Under the pieces are notes generated by a model. That model searched no databases. It saw only the letters and a program-made list of their open reading frames with translations, and had not been told where the DNA came from. Of a stretch of 64,000 nt of DNA, positions 1 through 7,862 are shown piece by piece. Position 1 is the first letter of the stretch; each line of letters opens with the position of its first letter. The position numbers were made by a program, and so were the translations under genes. Source of the stretch: Salinibacterium sp. SWN248 (GTDB lineage Bacteria > Actinomycetota > Actinomycetes > Actinomycetales > Microbacteriaceae); the NCBI RefSeq assembly GCF_015864575.1, contig NZ_JADYWW010000002.1, forward strand, positions 186,001 through 250,000. Direction: 5' to 3'.

Positions 1-517
1 CGACCTTCACGGCCGGGGTTGCCAGCACGAGCGGGCTTGAGGCGATCGAATCCCACTCTTGAATTTTGGGGATTTCGCGGCCGAGAGCAGTCGCTGTGCT
101 CTCCACTCGGTTGAGCCAGATCGGCGAATCAGGGATCCAGGCGTCGGCACCAGTGGAGGTGCCGGATGCCAGCAACGCGGCAGTATCCGCGGAGCGCTGC
201 GTCACGATCTTGACGGAGAGGCACTGGCCAACGTGCTCAGCGTTGAAAGCATTCGCAACCGTTTGGACGGTCGACGAGATGGTGGGATCGGTGACGACGA
301 CGAGTTCGGTTGCGTTCGGGCATCCGAAAGTCTGGGCCACAAAATCGTCGAGCTTGTTCTGGGCGGCCAGCGCTACGAGAGCGCCACCACCGGCGAGGGA
401 CAAAGTGAGCAGGGTTGCGAGGGCGGGTGTACTAGCGCGGAGGAACCAGGATTTAATTGTTCTGGAACGGTGGCGAGGTCGGGACACAGGGGGACTCCAT
501 CGATCACGGGTGCTCAT
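1..517 (-). CDS. Secreted substrate-binding-like protein, N-terminal part (truncated by window edge)
   Basis: Reads leftward from ATG at 517 and runs off the left edge, so only about 172 residues are visible. A basic N-terminus is followed by a hydrophobic segment (about residues 25-50), suggesting a signal peptide or membrane anchor. The following globular part includes TDPTISSTVQTVANAF and DAWIPDSPIWL, which resemble the periplasmic-binding fold of actinobacterial proteins that combine a solute-binding domain with a C-terminal VWA domain. That C-terminal part is not visible, so the assignment is an inference. The gene has its own promoter region (see the leader feature at 540-600). Confidence 0.6.
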   Translation of the reverse strand, partial: MSTRDRWSPPVSRPRHRSRTIKSWFLRASTPALATLLTLSLAGGGALVALAAQNKLDDFVAQTFGCPNATELVVVTDPTISSTVQTVANAFNAEHVGQCLSVKIVTQRSADTAALLASGTSTGADAWIPDSPIWLNRVESTATALGREIPKIQEWDSIASSPLVLATPAVKV

Positions 518-856
518 GGTTTCGGGGGAACCACAAGTTGACCCCCTTTCGGGGGTCTACACAATAGTGACACAATTTCGCGTCAGTGAAACGGTTACCC
601 ACAGGCTTTTCTCACTTATGCGATCGAAAACTGCCGATGTCACCACAAAGGCGCACACAATCGAGTCCCTGCGCAACAATGCGTCGTCGCTCAATCAGAG
701 CGATGGCAGCTGCATCGCGCACCACAACAACCTCACTCCCGCCACGACAAATGCGCACCTAGCCAGCTTTCGTGACTTCGTAGTCAAAAGGATCGGATTC
801 GAGACTCATCGAGTCGTCTACGGATGCCGCCAGCGGAGTGCGCGTCGCCGCAGGCT
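518..856. promoter_or_regulatory. Intergenic region with leader hairpin for the leftward gene
   Basis: This 339-bp gap has no credible ORF or tRNA. Reading leftward, a plausible promoter is TTCACT, an 18-bp spacer, then TATTGT (around 562-595). The 5' leader then holds a perfect 7-bp stem, GACCCCC/GGGGGTC with a GAAA tetraloop, at 540-557. A second CCCCCGAAA copy lies just before the start codon at about 522-530 and could compete for the GGGGG arm. There is no obvious Shine-Dalgarno sequence. The rest of the gap shows only short inverted repeats. Confidence 0.35.
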
Positions 857-1246
857 CTAGAGCCGAATCTCGAGCGCCACAGACTGCCCCGCAGTGCCAC
901 GGACCTTTTGCGCGAGGCGAATCGCGGTGTACTTGGCACCGTATTTTTTCTTCAAGGCCGCATCCATTACATCCAACGTCGCTGTGTCGTTGCGCACGGC
1001 TGCCGTTGCCGGCACCGCAACGGCTCCTTCGACAATGTTGCCGCGCATATCGCAGGGCGTGACCTCAACCCGAGGGGTGTGCCGCACCCGCTTCACCTTG
1101 CCCGAGGAGGGCGCCGTCGTGACGAACAATCGGTCCCGGTCGGCGACCACCCACACCGGTGTCGACACCGGCTCCCCTGACTTGCGGAAGGTAGTGACGG
1201 AGACATAGGTCTCGGTGGCGAGTGTGGAAAAGTCAGCGGCAGTCAT
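857..1246 (-). CDS. PPOX-class (F420-dependent-type) oxidoreductase
   Basis: This 129-residue protein has the compact split-barrel of the pyridoxamine-phosphate-oxidase-like family. A TETYVSVTTFRKSGEPVSTPVW strand pair is followed by RLFVTTAPSSGKVKRVRHTP, typical of actinobacterial PPOX-class putative F420-dependent enzymes. The length matches the family (about 130 residues). The cofactor (F420, FMN or haem) cannot be told from sequence alone, and the substrate is unknown. It is a separate unit 22 bp downstream of the CDGSH gene on the same strand, so it may be co-transcribed with it. Confidence 0.8.
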   Translation of the reverse strand: MTAADFSTLATETYVSVTTFRKSGEPVSTPVWVVADRDRLFVTTAPSSGKVKRVRHTPRVEVTPCDMRGNIVEGAVAVPATAAVRNDTATLDVMDAALKKKYGAKYTAIRLAQKVRGTAGQSVALEIRL

Positions 1247-1267
1247 GCGCCCATTATCCCCGTGGCA

Positions 1268-1474
1268 CTACGCCTTGAAGTTGATCAGCTTGTGAGTGCC
1301 GTCACAAAACGGCTTTATCGCCGAGACCCCACACCGACAAAGAGCAACCGTTGTGCGTGTCTGCTCAATAGCTTCACCGTCGGAGGAGCGCAGGTCAATC
1401 TCGCCGCGGACGAGCAGTGGCCCGTTGGTGCAGGCCACTATCTCAACGTCATCTTTACTCTCTGACGAACTCAT
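1268..1474 (-). CDS. CDGSH iron-sulfur domain protein
   Basis: This 68-residue protein has one CDGSH-type motif: CRCGVSAIKPFCDGTHKL near residues 46-62. Three cysteines and one histidine (CxC...CDGTH) are the ligands expected for a labile [2Fe-2S] cluster. It is a stand-alone minimal CDGSH domain. Its start ATG overlaps the stop of the upstream iron-containing redox enzyme gene (ATGA at 1471-1474), so the two are translationally coupled and probably act together, for example as electron donor and oxidase. That functional pairing is an inference. Confidence 0.9.
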   Translation of the reverse strand: MSSSESKDDVEIVACTNGPLLVRGEIDLRSSDGEAIEQTRTTVALCRCGVSAIKPFCDGTHKLINFKA

Positions 1475-2700
1475 CGGGCCGCTCCCGCGCTCGTGATCGA
1501 CGCGGAGGACGCGGGATCGTCGCCCCTACCGGTGAGCACTGCGTCGAAGGGGAAAGGCTTACGCAGCGACGACTCTCCGGCCATCCACGACTCGAGGATG
1601 TGCTCGCCTACCCAGTCGTCGATCAGCAGGCATGCACGGGCACCGAAGAAGATCTCGCTGAGCAAGGCCGGCTCGCTCTCGGCAAGCCCGCCGGCGAGGT
1701 CGCGGGCGGCAATTTGCTCGTGAACGGCATCCGCTTCAACGTGTTCGTCGAAGTACTCGGTGACGTTCTTGCCGAAACCTAATCGACGAAAACCGCGGGC
1801 GTAGAGCCCGTTGGGAATCGACGATGTCATTTCGAATGCCGCCAGATGCCCTGCGATCGCGCCCCGGAGACGGCGATTCATGCCGAACAGGGAAATCATG
1901 TTGAACGAGGCGAGCGTGATGGCCGGGGCGAAATTAACATAGGTGCCGTAGCGAGAGTCGAGCCCAATGCCCCGCATCGATCGCGCGAACAACTCCGAGT
2001 GCATCCGCTCGCGTCGACCGTTGCCGTATTCGTCCGCCTGGATCTCCACGAGCGCAGCCTTCGCCCGCCCGGTAAGTCTCGGGATCGCCCACGAGTGTGG
2101 ATCGGCCTCTTTCAGCGTGTACACGGAGCGCTGCACCATGAACTCGACGGCCTGTTCGCGGGTAAGACTCTTCGCGACGTGGCGCGAGAGACTCGGTCCG
2201 GCATCCGGATCAGGGGCAGTGAGGGCGAAAAGCGCCTTCGCGACATCTTCTGCCGCCGCATTAGGGAGCTCTGGCGTGGGCACTAGGCGTCGGAGCTGGC
2301 CTTCGAACGCTCGTTCCAGCTCAAGGCGAGCGGCGATGGTATCGACATGCCATTCCCATTGGTCACCGTTTTCGACGACGCGGCCGTAGTACAGACCGTA
2401 AAGAAGGTAGAGGGCAAGTTGCACGTCGTCATCACGCACCAGATCGCGCCCGCTCTCGATAGCTGCGGATACTTCGTCGGCAAGACCGTCGATCGTGTGA
2501 GGTGACGACTGGCTCGCGAAAGCGTCGATGAGCAGCGAGCTGATCGGGCCGCGAGGCTCAATCTCTTCGTCGTGCCAATTTTCGCAGAGAGCGCTGGCTG
2601 CATCTGGATTGGTGCTGGGGGCTACTGCGGTCGCGTCGTAACCTGCGCCGTTGTGGGGTGCGGTTTCGTGCGCTGGAGAGTTCTCCGTGGGGTGCATCAT
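1471..2700 (-). CDS. Iron-containing redox enzyme family protein (haem-oxygenase-like fold)
   Basis: The protein has 409 residues from the ATG at 2700. The frame is open to 2799, but the ATG-ATG pair at 2695-2700 has a strong GGAGAGG five bases upstream, so I chose the first of these. The all-helical C-terminal part contains acidic and histidine residues at helix positions (for example EIQADEYGNGRRERMHSELFA and YFDEHVEADAVHEQIAARDLA), resembling the haem-oxygenase-like diiron oxidase families often annotated as iron-containing redox enzyme. It overlaps the CDGSH gene by 4 bp. The substrate is unknown. Confidence 0.75.
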   Translation of the reverse strand: MMHPTENSPAHETAPHNGAGYDATAVAPSTNPDAASALCENWHDEEIEPRGPISSLLIDAFASQSSPHTIDGLADEVSAAIESGRDLVRDDDVQLALYLLYGLYYGRVVENGDQWEWHVDTIAARLELERAFEGQLRRLVPTPELPNAAAEDVAKALFALTAPDPDAGPSLSRHVAKSLTREQAVEFMVQRSVYTLKEADPHSWAIPRLTGRAKAALVEIQADEYGNGRRERMHSELFARSMRGIGLDSRYGTYVNFAPAITLASFNMISLFGMNRRLRGAIAGHLAAFEMTSSIPNGLYARGFRRLGFGKNVTEYFDEHVEADAVHEQIAARDLAGGLAESEPALLSEIFFGARACLLIDDWVGEHILESWMAGESSLRKPFPFDAVLTGRGDDPASSASITSAGAAR

Positions 2701-2946
2701 GACCTCTCCGATCGTGTCGAAGCCCTGAGAGCGGGCACCCGATTGCCCGCTCAGCTTCATTGGTGAACTTATGTTGCCAACCGTTTCGGGCGCCGTCAAC
2801 GCAATTGCCGCGCTCCCAAATATTTCTCAGTAAGCTCACCGAGAACCCTCAACTGATAGGTCTACTGGTGGATGCCGCGGCGTCGAGCAGCCGGCACCTC
2901 GGGTCACTGCTGCTCGCGAGACGGCGCTGCTGCGGCGCGCGAGTGC

Positions 2947-2952
2947 TATGTT
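2947..2952 (+). promoter_or_regulatory. Candidate -10 element upstream of the TPP riboswitch
   Basis: TATGTT preceded by TGC (extended -10 pattern) lies about 6-10 bases before the first conserved bases of the riboswitch. No good -35 hexamer is seen. The 250 bp between this point and the leftward gene start at 2700 contains no ORF I would support. Confidence 0.35.
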
Positions 2953-2957
2953 GTTGC

Positions 2958-3049
2958 ACGTCCCCACGGGAGCCCACAGGCAAGGGCTGAGAGGAAGCTG
3001 ACGCAGCTTCGACCGTTGAACCTCCCGGGTAATGCCGGCGAAGGAAGTA
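2958..3049 (+). promoter_or_regulatory. TPP (THI-box) riboswitch
   Basis: The conserved blocks occur in the correct order: GGGAGCCC (2968-2975), GGGCTGAGAGG (2984-2994), a variable AAGCTGACGCAGCTT stem-loop, ACCGTTGAACCT (3012-3023), and CCCGGGTAATGCCGGCGAAGGAAG (3024-3047). This is the thiamin-pyrophosphate aptamer (P2/P3 with CUGAGA, P4/P5 with the GGUAAUGCC loop). The 3' strand includes AAGGAAG, the only Shine-Dalgarno candidate for the ATG at 3056, so TPP binding should sequester the ribosome-binding site. That implies translational control, the usual mode in actinobacteria. Confidence 0.93.
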
Positions 3050-3055
3050 CGGCTC

Positions 3056-4408
3056 ATGCGCCCCACTAGCTCGTCCCCCGCTGTCTCTGTTGCTGCAACC
3101 GACTCCGCTGCTCCGCTCGGCACCCGCCGTGCAGTGCGCGGCGGCATCTTCGGCAACTATGTCGACCAGTTCGACATCTTCTTGCCGGTCATCGCCCTGG
3201 CCCCGGCATCCGCCCAGCTGTTTGGCTCGGACAATCTGGTCGGGAACGCAGGCCTGATCTTCGTCGCAACCCTGCTGGGGCGCCCGATCGGGGCGGCGAT
3301 CTTCGGATCGATCTCTGACCGCATTGGGCGAACGGCAACCACGAAAGTTGCTCTGCTCGGTGTCGCGCTCACGACGCTGCTGATCGCGTTCGTTCCCGAT
3401 CACACGGTGCTGGGCAGCGGCACGCTGGCCGCGATTTTGCTGCTGCGGTTTGTGGGCGGCATCTTCCTGGGCGGCGAATACACCTCCGCCATTCCGCTCG
3501 CGATGGAATGGTCGCGGCCCGAACGGCGCGGCCTCGTCAGCGGCCTCATCATGTGGATGTCGCCCTGGGCCAACGCGTCGATCGCGGGCATGGTGTTCGT
3601 GCTGCAGAGCGTGCTCGACGCCGCCGCCTATAACCAGTGGGGGTGGCGAACGCTCTTCATTCTGGGCTCGCTGCTCGCCTTCACGATGCTGTTCTACTAC
3701 CGTGCGCGGGTCGAAGAGTCGCCGCAGTGGCAACGCCCGGGGCAGCGCACTAACCCGTTGAAAGAGATTCTCGTCGGCCGCCACCGCCGCGCGCTCTGGC
3801 AAGTGTTCATCATGATGAGCGGGCTCTGGCTGCTCACTAACATGGCGATTCCGGTGCTGGCCGGGCAACTCGGTTCCGGCGCAGGGGCGCTGGGTGCGAC
3901 AGGGACACTGGATGGTCGAACCCTGTCATTCGCGATGATGATCGGCACCGCGGCATCCGCTCTCACCATGGCAGCCTGCGGTCACCTTTCGACCTTCACC
4001 GGACGGCGACGCTTCTTTATAGGTTTTGGGCTCTTGACCGCCGTGGCCGGACCGCTCGCGTTCCTCGCGGTGTTTGCGGCACCCAACCTGGGGCAGCTCG
4101 TGCTCGGAGTAGTCGCGCTTCAAGTCGTGACGGTGTCGGCGTACGGGCCGGTCGGGGCGTACCTCGTCGAGCGGTTCCCCACTTCGGTGCGCGCGAGCGG
4201 GTACGGGGTCGGGTACAGCCTGTCAATTGTGATTCCCGCGCTCTACCCGTACTACCTGCCGGCGCTGCAAGGCGTGTTGGGGCAGCAGGGTGCGGTCGCT
4301 GCATTGCTCGCACTCGGCGGGGTGCTGATTGCGGTGGGGGCGTTCTTGGGGCCGGAGACGGCGGGGGTTGACCTCGACGGTGAGTCGCAGCCTCAGTTGC
4401 GCAGCTGA
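3056..4408 (+). CDS. MFS transporter under TPP riboswitch control (putative thiamin or thiamin-precursor importer)
   Basis: The protein has 450 residues with about 12 hydrophobic helices and the MFS signatures RPIGAAIFGSISDRIGR (loop 2-3) and FLGGEYTSA, like the metabolite:H+ symporter branch. The frame is open from 3032, but those codons lie inside the riboswitch. The ATG at 3056, 8 bases after AAGGAAG, is the sensible start. The riboswitch implies that the cargo is thiamin, HMP or another thiamin precursor. MFS transporters of this regulon are known, but the exact substrate cannot be read from sequence. The last 16 bp overlap the convergent Fic gene. Confidence 0.85.
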   Translation: MRPTSSSPAVSVAATDSAAPLGTRRAVRGGIFGNYVDQFDIFLPVIALAPASAQLFGSDNLVGNAGLIFVATLLGRPIGAAIFGSISDRIGRTATTKVALLGVALTTLLIAFVPDHTVLGSGTLAAILLLRFVGGIFLGGEYTSAIPLAMEWSRPERRGLVSGLIMWMSPWANASIAGMVFVLQSVLDAAAYNQWGWRTLFILGSLLAFTMLFYYRARVEESPQWQRPGQRTNPLKEILVGRHRRALWQVFIMMSGLWLLTNMAIPVLAGQLGSGAGALGATGTLDGRTLSFAMMIGTAASALTMAACGHLSTFTGRRRFFIGFGLLTAVAGPLAFLAVFAAPNLGQLVLGVVALQVVTVSAYGPVGAYLVERFPTSVRASGYGVGYSLSIVIPALYPYYLPALQGVLGQQGAVAALLALGGVLIAVGAFLGPETAGVDLDGESQPQLRS

Positions 4409-5661
4409 CCCACTGCATCGACGTCGGGGGCGGCCGGCGCATGGCGGGGCTTACCGTCGGAGGTGTCCCCTCCCCCGATTCGATTGCTGCGTTCGGTGAG
4501 CGCAACGAGTCCGAGGTGTCGGTCCGAGGTCCAGCACACCAGTCGCCCTTTGTGATCCTTGGTGCGAGAAAGGATGCCCGCCTCACCGAGTTGGTTGAGA
4601 GCGCCCTGTGCCGCGACCGTCGAGACTCCATAGGTTGCTGCGACCCGCTCTGCTGTCAGAACAGGTTCAGATGCGAGATTCTTGAGCACACTCACAATGA
4701 CGGCTCCCCGCCGTGGTTGCGCTGGCGACAGCCCGCTCTCGGTTCGATAAGCGAAGAGCTGGTCGAGCAGTACGCCGTCGAGCTGCGTGATGTCTTGGGC
4801 GAGTTCGACGGCGTTGGACGCAGCCTGCTCGGCCGCACGTGAGAATCCGACAATCCAATCATCGACACGATTTGCCCGGAAATCGGTGAGGCCGTCGATG
4901 TAGGAGTCTTTGTTGCCGACGAAAACGGTGGAGATCGGCACGAGAATGTTGCGCAGGGCATCCGACCGCTTCAGCACCGTGTGGATGAGAGCTCGGCCCG
5001 TGCGACCGTTGCCATCGATAAAAGGGTGAATGGTTTCGAACTGAGCGTGGGCGAGCGCCGCCCGAACGACGGGGTTGCCTTCAGTGGCGCTGACAAACTG
5101 GGCAAGGTTATCGAGCAATCGGCGCACCTCAGTTTCGGGAGGCGGCACGAACTCTGCCCTCAGCGGCGACCAGCCATTTCCGCCGACCCAGTTTTGCTCG
5201 CGACGAATCCCGGGCGGGAGGGACGGCTCGATAACGTGTTGCAGATGTTCGATGTCAGAGAGGCTGACCGGCCTCGTGCGGTCGGCCAGCACATCGATCG
5301 ACTCTTCCGTTGCTCTCACGTTTGCAATCACGTCGAGAGCAACGCTCTTGCCCTGGTGCAACACTTCGGCGATCGCGAGTTTTTTGGGAGTGACCCGGTT
5401 TCCTTCGATCCACGACGAAGAGATACTTTCGGACCGGATCAGGAGATGGTTGAGGTATCCACTTTTCGCGCCAATGCGTTCGTCTGCCCGCGCGAGAACG
5501 GCGAGGGCATCCGTTGCTGCCTGGCTTGCTTCATCGGAAATTCGTGGGAGCACTAAATCTAGCTCGTCGGGAACGAACGCACGAAAAGTGCCAGCTGCGC
5601 GGTCTTTGCGGCTCAACCCAGCGCCATCTTGTGGATTCCACAGCAGATCGACGTAGTACAT
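4393..5661 (-). CDS. Fic family AMP-transferase with N-terminal inhibitory motif and C-terminal winged helix
   Basis: The protein has 422 residues. The catalytic Fic motif HPFIDGNGRTGR is complete at residues 212-223 (His base, Asp/Gly-Asn-Gly-Arg phosphate loop). An inhibitory motif of the S-x3-E-G/N type (SSWIEGN, about residues 82-88) precedes it, making this a class II, self-inhibited Fic protein that would transfer AMP to target hydroxyls. The C-terminal 110 residues (from PRRGAVIVSVLKNLA) look like a winged helix-turn-helix. The start at 5661 is chosen because AGGTGG lies 5 bases upstream; GTG at 5670 is also open. An upstream palindrome suggests autoregulation. Confidence 0.92.
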   Translation of the reverse strand: MYYVDLLWNPQDGAGLSRKDRAAGTFRAFVPDELDLVLPRISDEASQAATDALAVLARADERIGAKSGYLNHLLIRSESISSSWIEGNRVTPKKLAIAEVLHQGKSVALDVIANVRATEESIDVLADRTRPVSLSDIEHLQHVIEPSLPPGIRREQNWVGGNGWSPLRAEFVPPPETEVRRLLDNLAQFVSATEGNPVVRAALAHAQFETIHPFIDGNGRTGRALIHTVLKRSDALRNILVPISTVFVGNKDSYIDGLTDFRANRVDDWIVGFSRAAEQAASNAVELAQDITQLDGVLLDQLFAYRTESGLSPAQPRRGAVIVSVLKNLASEPVLTAERVAATYGVSTVAAQGALNQLGEAGILSRTKDHKGRLVCWTSDRHLGLVALTERSNRIGGGDTSDGKPRHAPAAPDVDAVGQLRN

Positions 5662-5693
5662 GGTGGCCACCTAAGGTTCGCGAATGAGGCGAT

Positions 5694-5724
5694 AAAATAA
5701 GTTTAGTGCACCTAAACTTATTTT
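5694..5724. promoter_or_regulatory. 13-bp perfect inverted repeat, candidate operator of the Fic gene
   Basis: AAAATAAGTTTAG (5694-5706), spacer TGCAC, CTAAACTTATTTT (5712-5724): the arms are fully complementary over 13 bp. It lies 33 bp upstream of the Fic start and is the only strikingly AT-rich spot in this region. It also covers the position expected for the promoter. A DNA-binding site for a dimer, possibly the Fic protein's own winged helix, is the most likely reading. A terminator is less likely because no coding region precedes it closely on the leftward strand. Confidence 0.6.
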
Positions 5725-5772
5725 AGGCGCTGTCGCGAGTGATGGGTCTACGCCGTCGAGAAGGTCGGATTC

Positions 5773-6810
5773 TTAGGCGACCGAAGGCGCGCTCTCCGCA
5801 TCGACCACAGGCATCACGTGCTTCACGAGCGCTTCGAGAATACGAGTGTTGAACTCGACCCCGAGCTGGTTGGGCACGGTTACCAGCAGGGTGTCAGCAG
5901 CCTGAACGGCTGCGTCGCGCGCGAGCTCGGCGGCGATCAGGTCGGGGGCTCCGATATAGGAGCGGCCGAAACGAGAGCGTGAACCGCCGAGCATGCCGAC
6001 TTGATCACGCTGTTCGACTTGCCCCTGAACACCAAAGTAGTACTCGGTCTCGTCATCAATGATGGGCAGGATGCTGCGGCTCACCGAGACCCGTGGTGCA
6101 CGGTCGTGGCCGGCACTCGCCCACGCATCGCGGAACATCGCAATCTGTTCGGCTTGCAGCTCATCGAAGGGAACTCCGGTGTCTTCGGTGAGGAGCGTCG
6201 AACTCATGAGGTTCATTCCCTGCTCGGCGGTCCAGATCGCGGTGGCTCGGGTGCCGGCGCCCCACCAGATACGTTCGCTGAGCCCCGGTGCCTGCGGCTG
6301 AATCGGCTGCAGAGCGCTCGTGCCAATCATCCGCGGGTTGCCGGAGGCGAACCCTTCGCCCGCGATCGCGCGACGAAACTTGTCCGTGTGGGCGCGAGCC
6401 ATGTCGGCATCGCTCTCGCCCGCTGTCGGCTCATGACCGAACGCGCGCCATCCGTCGATCACCGTTTCGGGTGAGCCTCGGCTGATGCCTAGCTGCAGAC
6501 GCCCCGCGGAAATGAGATCTGCTTGCGCCGCGAGTTCTGCCATCGCGAGGGGGTTCTCGTACCGCATATCGATGACACCAGTACCGAGCTCGATGGTGCT
6601 GGTGCGGGCAGCAGCAGCGGCGAGCAACGGCCAAGGCGATGCATGCTGGCGCGCGAAATGGTGCACGCGAAAGAAAGCACCATCGACGCCGACTTCCTCT
6701 GCCGCAACGGCGAGCTCCACTGCCTGGAGCAACACATCAGCCCCGGTGCGGGTGCGCGAGCCTTCGACGTCTTGCCAGTGTCCGAAGGAGAGGAACCCAA
6801 GTTTTGTCAT
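5773..6810 (-). CDS. LLM-class flavin-dependent oxidoreductase
   Basis: The protein has 345 residues and a bacterial-luciferase-like TIM barrel. Typical elements are the N-terminal LGFLSFGHW strand, VGVDGAFFRVHHFARQ, TIELGTGVIDMRYENPLAMAE, and the flavin phosphate-binding region SAGRLQLGISRGSPE. The middle of the barrel has the GAGTRATAIWTAEQGMNLMSS segment. It uses FMN or F420; substrate unknown. Its start overlaps the stop of the Ppx/GppA gene by 4 bp (6807-6810), so it is translated as the second gene of that operon. Confidence 0.9.
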   Translation of the reverse strand: MTKLGFLSFGHWQDVEGSRTRTGADVLLQAVELAVAAEEVGVDGAFFRVHHFARQHASPWPLLAAAAARTSTIELGTGVIDMRYENPLAMAELAAQADLISAGRLQLGISRGSPETVIDGWRAFGHEPTAGESDADMARAHTDKFRRAIAGEGFASGNPRMIGTSALQPIQPQAPGLSERIWWGAGTRATAIWTAEQGMNLMSSTLLTEDTGVPFDELQAEQIAMFRDAWASAGHDRAPRVSVSRSILPIIDDETEYYFGVQGQVEQRDQVGMLGGSRSRFGRSYIGAPDLIAAELARDAAVQAADTLLVTVPNQLGVEFNTRILEALVKHVMPVVDAESAPSVA

Positions 6811-7820
6811 ACTGGCGAAACCGGTGACTCGAGCGCGCTATTCCCGAGCGAGAGGGCGACACCGTCGAGGATGTCGTGCTCGCTCGTCGTCACCCACTCG
6901 AGCGGGTGACCGGCTGCAGCCGCCGCCTCCGCTACTCGGTGAAGAACCGTGGCCCAGATGATGGCGCCCGAGGCGATCACGTCGACGCGGCCGGGGTGCA
7001 TGTAGGGCAGTGCTTCGCGTTCGGCGCGAGGCATGTGGGTGAGCGCTTCGCAGGAACGGAGCACCGCTGCCAGCGGCAGCCGACTGCCGCTGATCGCGAC
7101 AGGGTCGTAGCTGGTGAGGCCGAGGGCATGCGCGGTGATCGTAGTGACGGTGCCGGCAACACCGATGACTTCGGTGGCCCGCGAGAGATCCACCGTTGCG
7201 GTCGCGATATCGAGGGCTGCGCTGACGTCGCTGCGGATGGCGGCGAGCTCGGATTCGGAGGGCGGGTCGCTCGTGATGTTGCGCTCCGCCAGACGCACGC
7301 AGCCAACATCCATCGAATATGCCGCTTCGGGGATGTTGCCACCGATCACGAGTTCAGTGGAGCCGCCACCGAGGTCAACGACGAGGTGTTGGGGCGCTGG
7401 CGCGGAATTGACGGCGTCGTTGGGCTCGGCTGCCGGCAACGCCGTGAGCGCTCCGCGGAACGACAGCGCGGCTTCTTCGGTTCCGGGAATCACTTCGACC
7501 GGCACGCCCAGAATCGCGACGACCGCGTCGGTGAACTCGGCGCGGTTGGCGGCATCCCGTGTGGCAGAGGTAGCGACGAAACGGATGCGCTCGGCACCGT
7601 GCTCGCGGCACAGATCGGCGTAGCGGCGCACGGCCGCGAGGGTGCGGTCGAGCGCGGCCTGGCTGAACTGGCCGGTGCGGTCGACGCCCTCCCCCAAACG
7701 CACGACTTCGAGGGTGCGCAGCACATCGGTCAGCCCGCCGTGCCCGTCGAGGTCGGCGAGGTCGGCGATGAGCAGGCGGATCGAGTTGGTTCCGCAATCG
7801 ATGGCGGCGACTCGGGTCAT
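6807..7820 (-). CDS. Ppx/GppA phosphatase family protein
   Basis: The protein has 337 residues with an actin-like ASKHA fold. The first phosphate loop AAIDCGTNSIRLLIAD lies near residues 5-20, FVATSATRDAANR near 80-95, and the second loop VVDLGGGSTEL near 145-155. This is exopolyphosphatase / guanosine pentaphosphate phosphatase: it removes terminal phosphate from polyphosphate or pppGpp. The short single-domain form (about 310-340 residues) is the usual actinobacterial version. It is the first gene of a two-gene unit with the LLM oxidoreductase. Confidence 0.92.
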   Translation of the reverse strand: MTRVAAIDCGTNSIRLLIADLADLDGHGGLTDVLRTLEVVRLGEGVDRTGQFSQAALDRTLAAVRRYADLCREHGAERIRFVATSATRDAANRAEFTDAVVAILGVPVEVIPGTEEAALSFRGALTALPAAEPNDAVNSAPAPQHLVVDLGGGSTELVIGGNIPEAAYSMDVGCVRLAERNITSDPPSESELAAIRSDVSAALDIATATVDLSRATEVIGVAGTVTTITAHALGLTSYDPVAISGSRLPLAAVLRSCEALTHMPRAEREALPYMHPGRVDVIASGAIIWATVLHRVAEAAAAAGHPLEWVTTSEHDILDGVALSLGNSALESPVSPV

Positions 7821-7862
7821 GAGTTCTCCTGAAGTGCGGTGGGTGGGGCTAGCGGGCGCGGA

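Noticed and set aside
589-601. DnaA-box-like sequence (GTTACCCACAGGC)
   Set aside because: A single imperfect match with no cluster or origin genes nearby.
3032-3055. Upstream in-frame start of the MFS transporter (MPAKEVRL)
   Set aside because: These codons lie inside the conserved riboswitch core; the ATG at 3056 is the plausible start.
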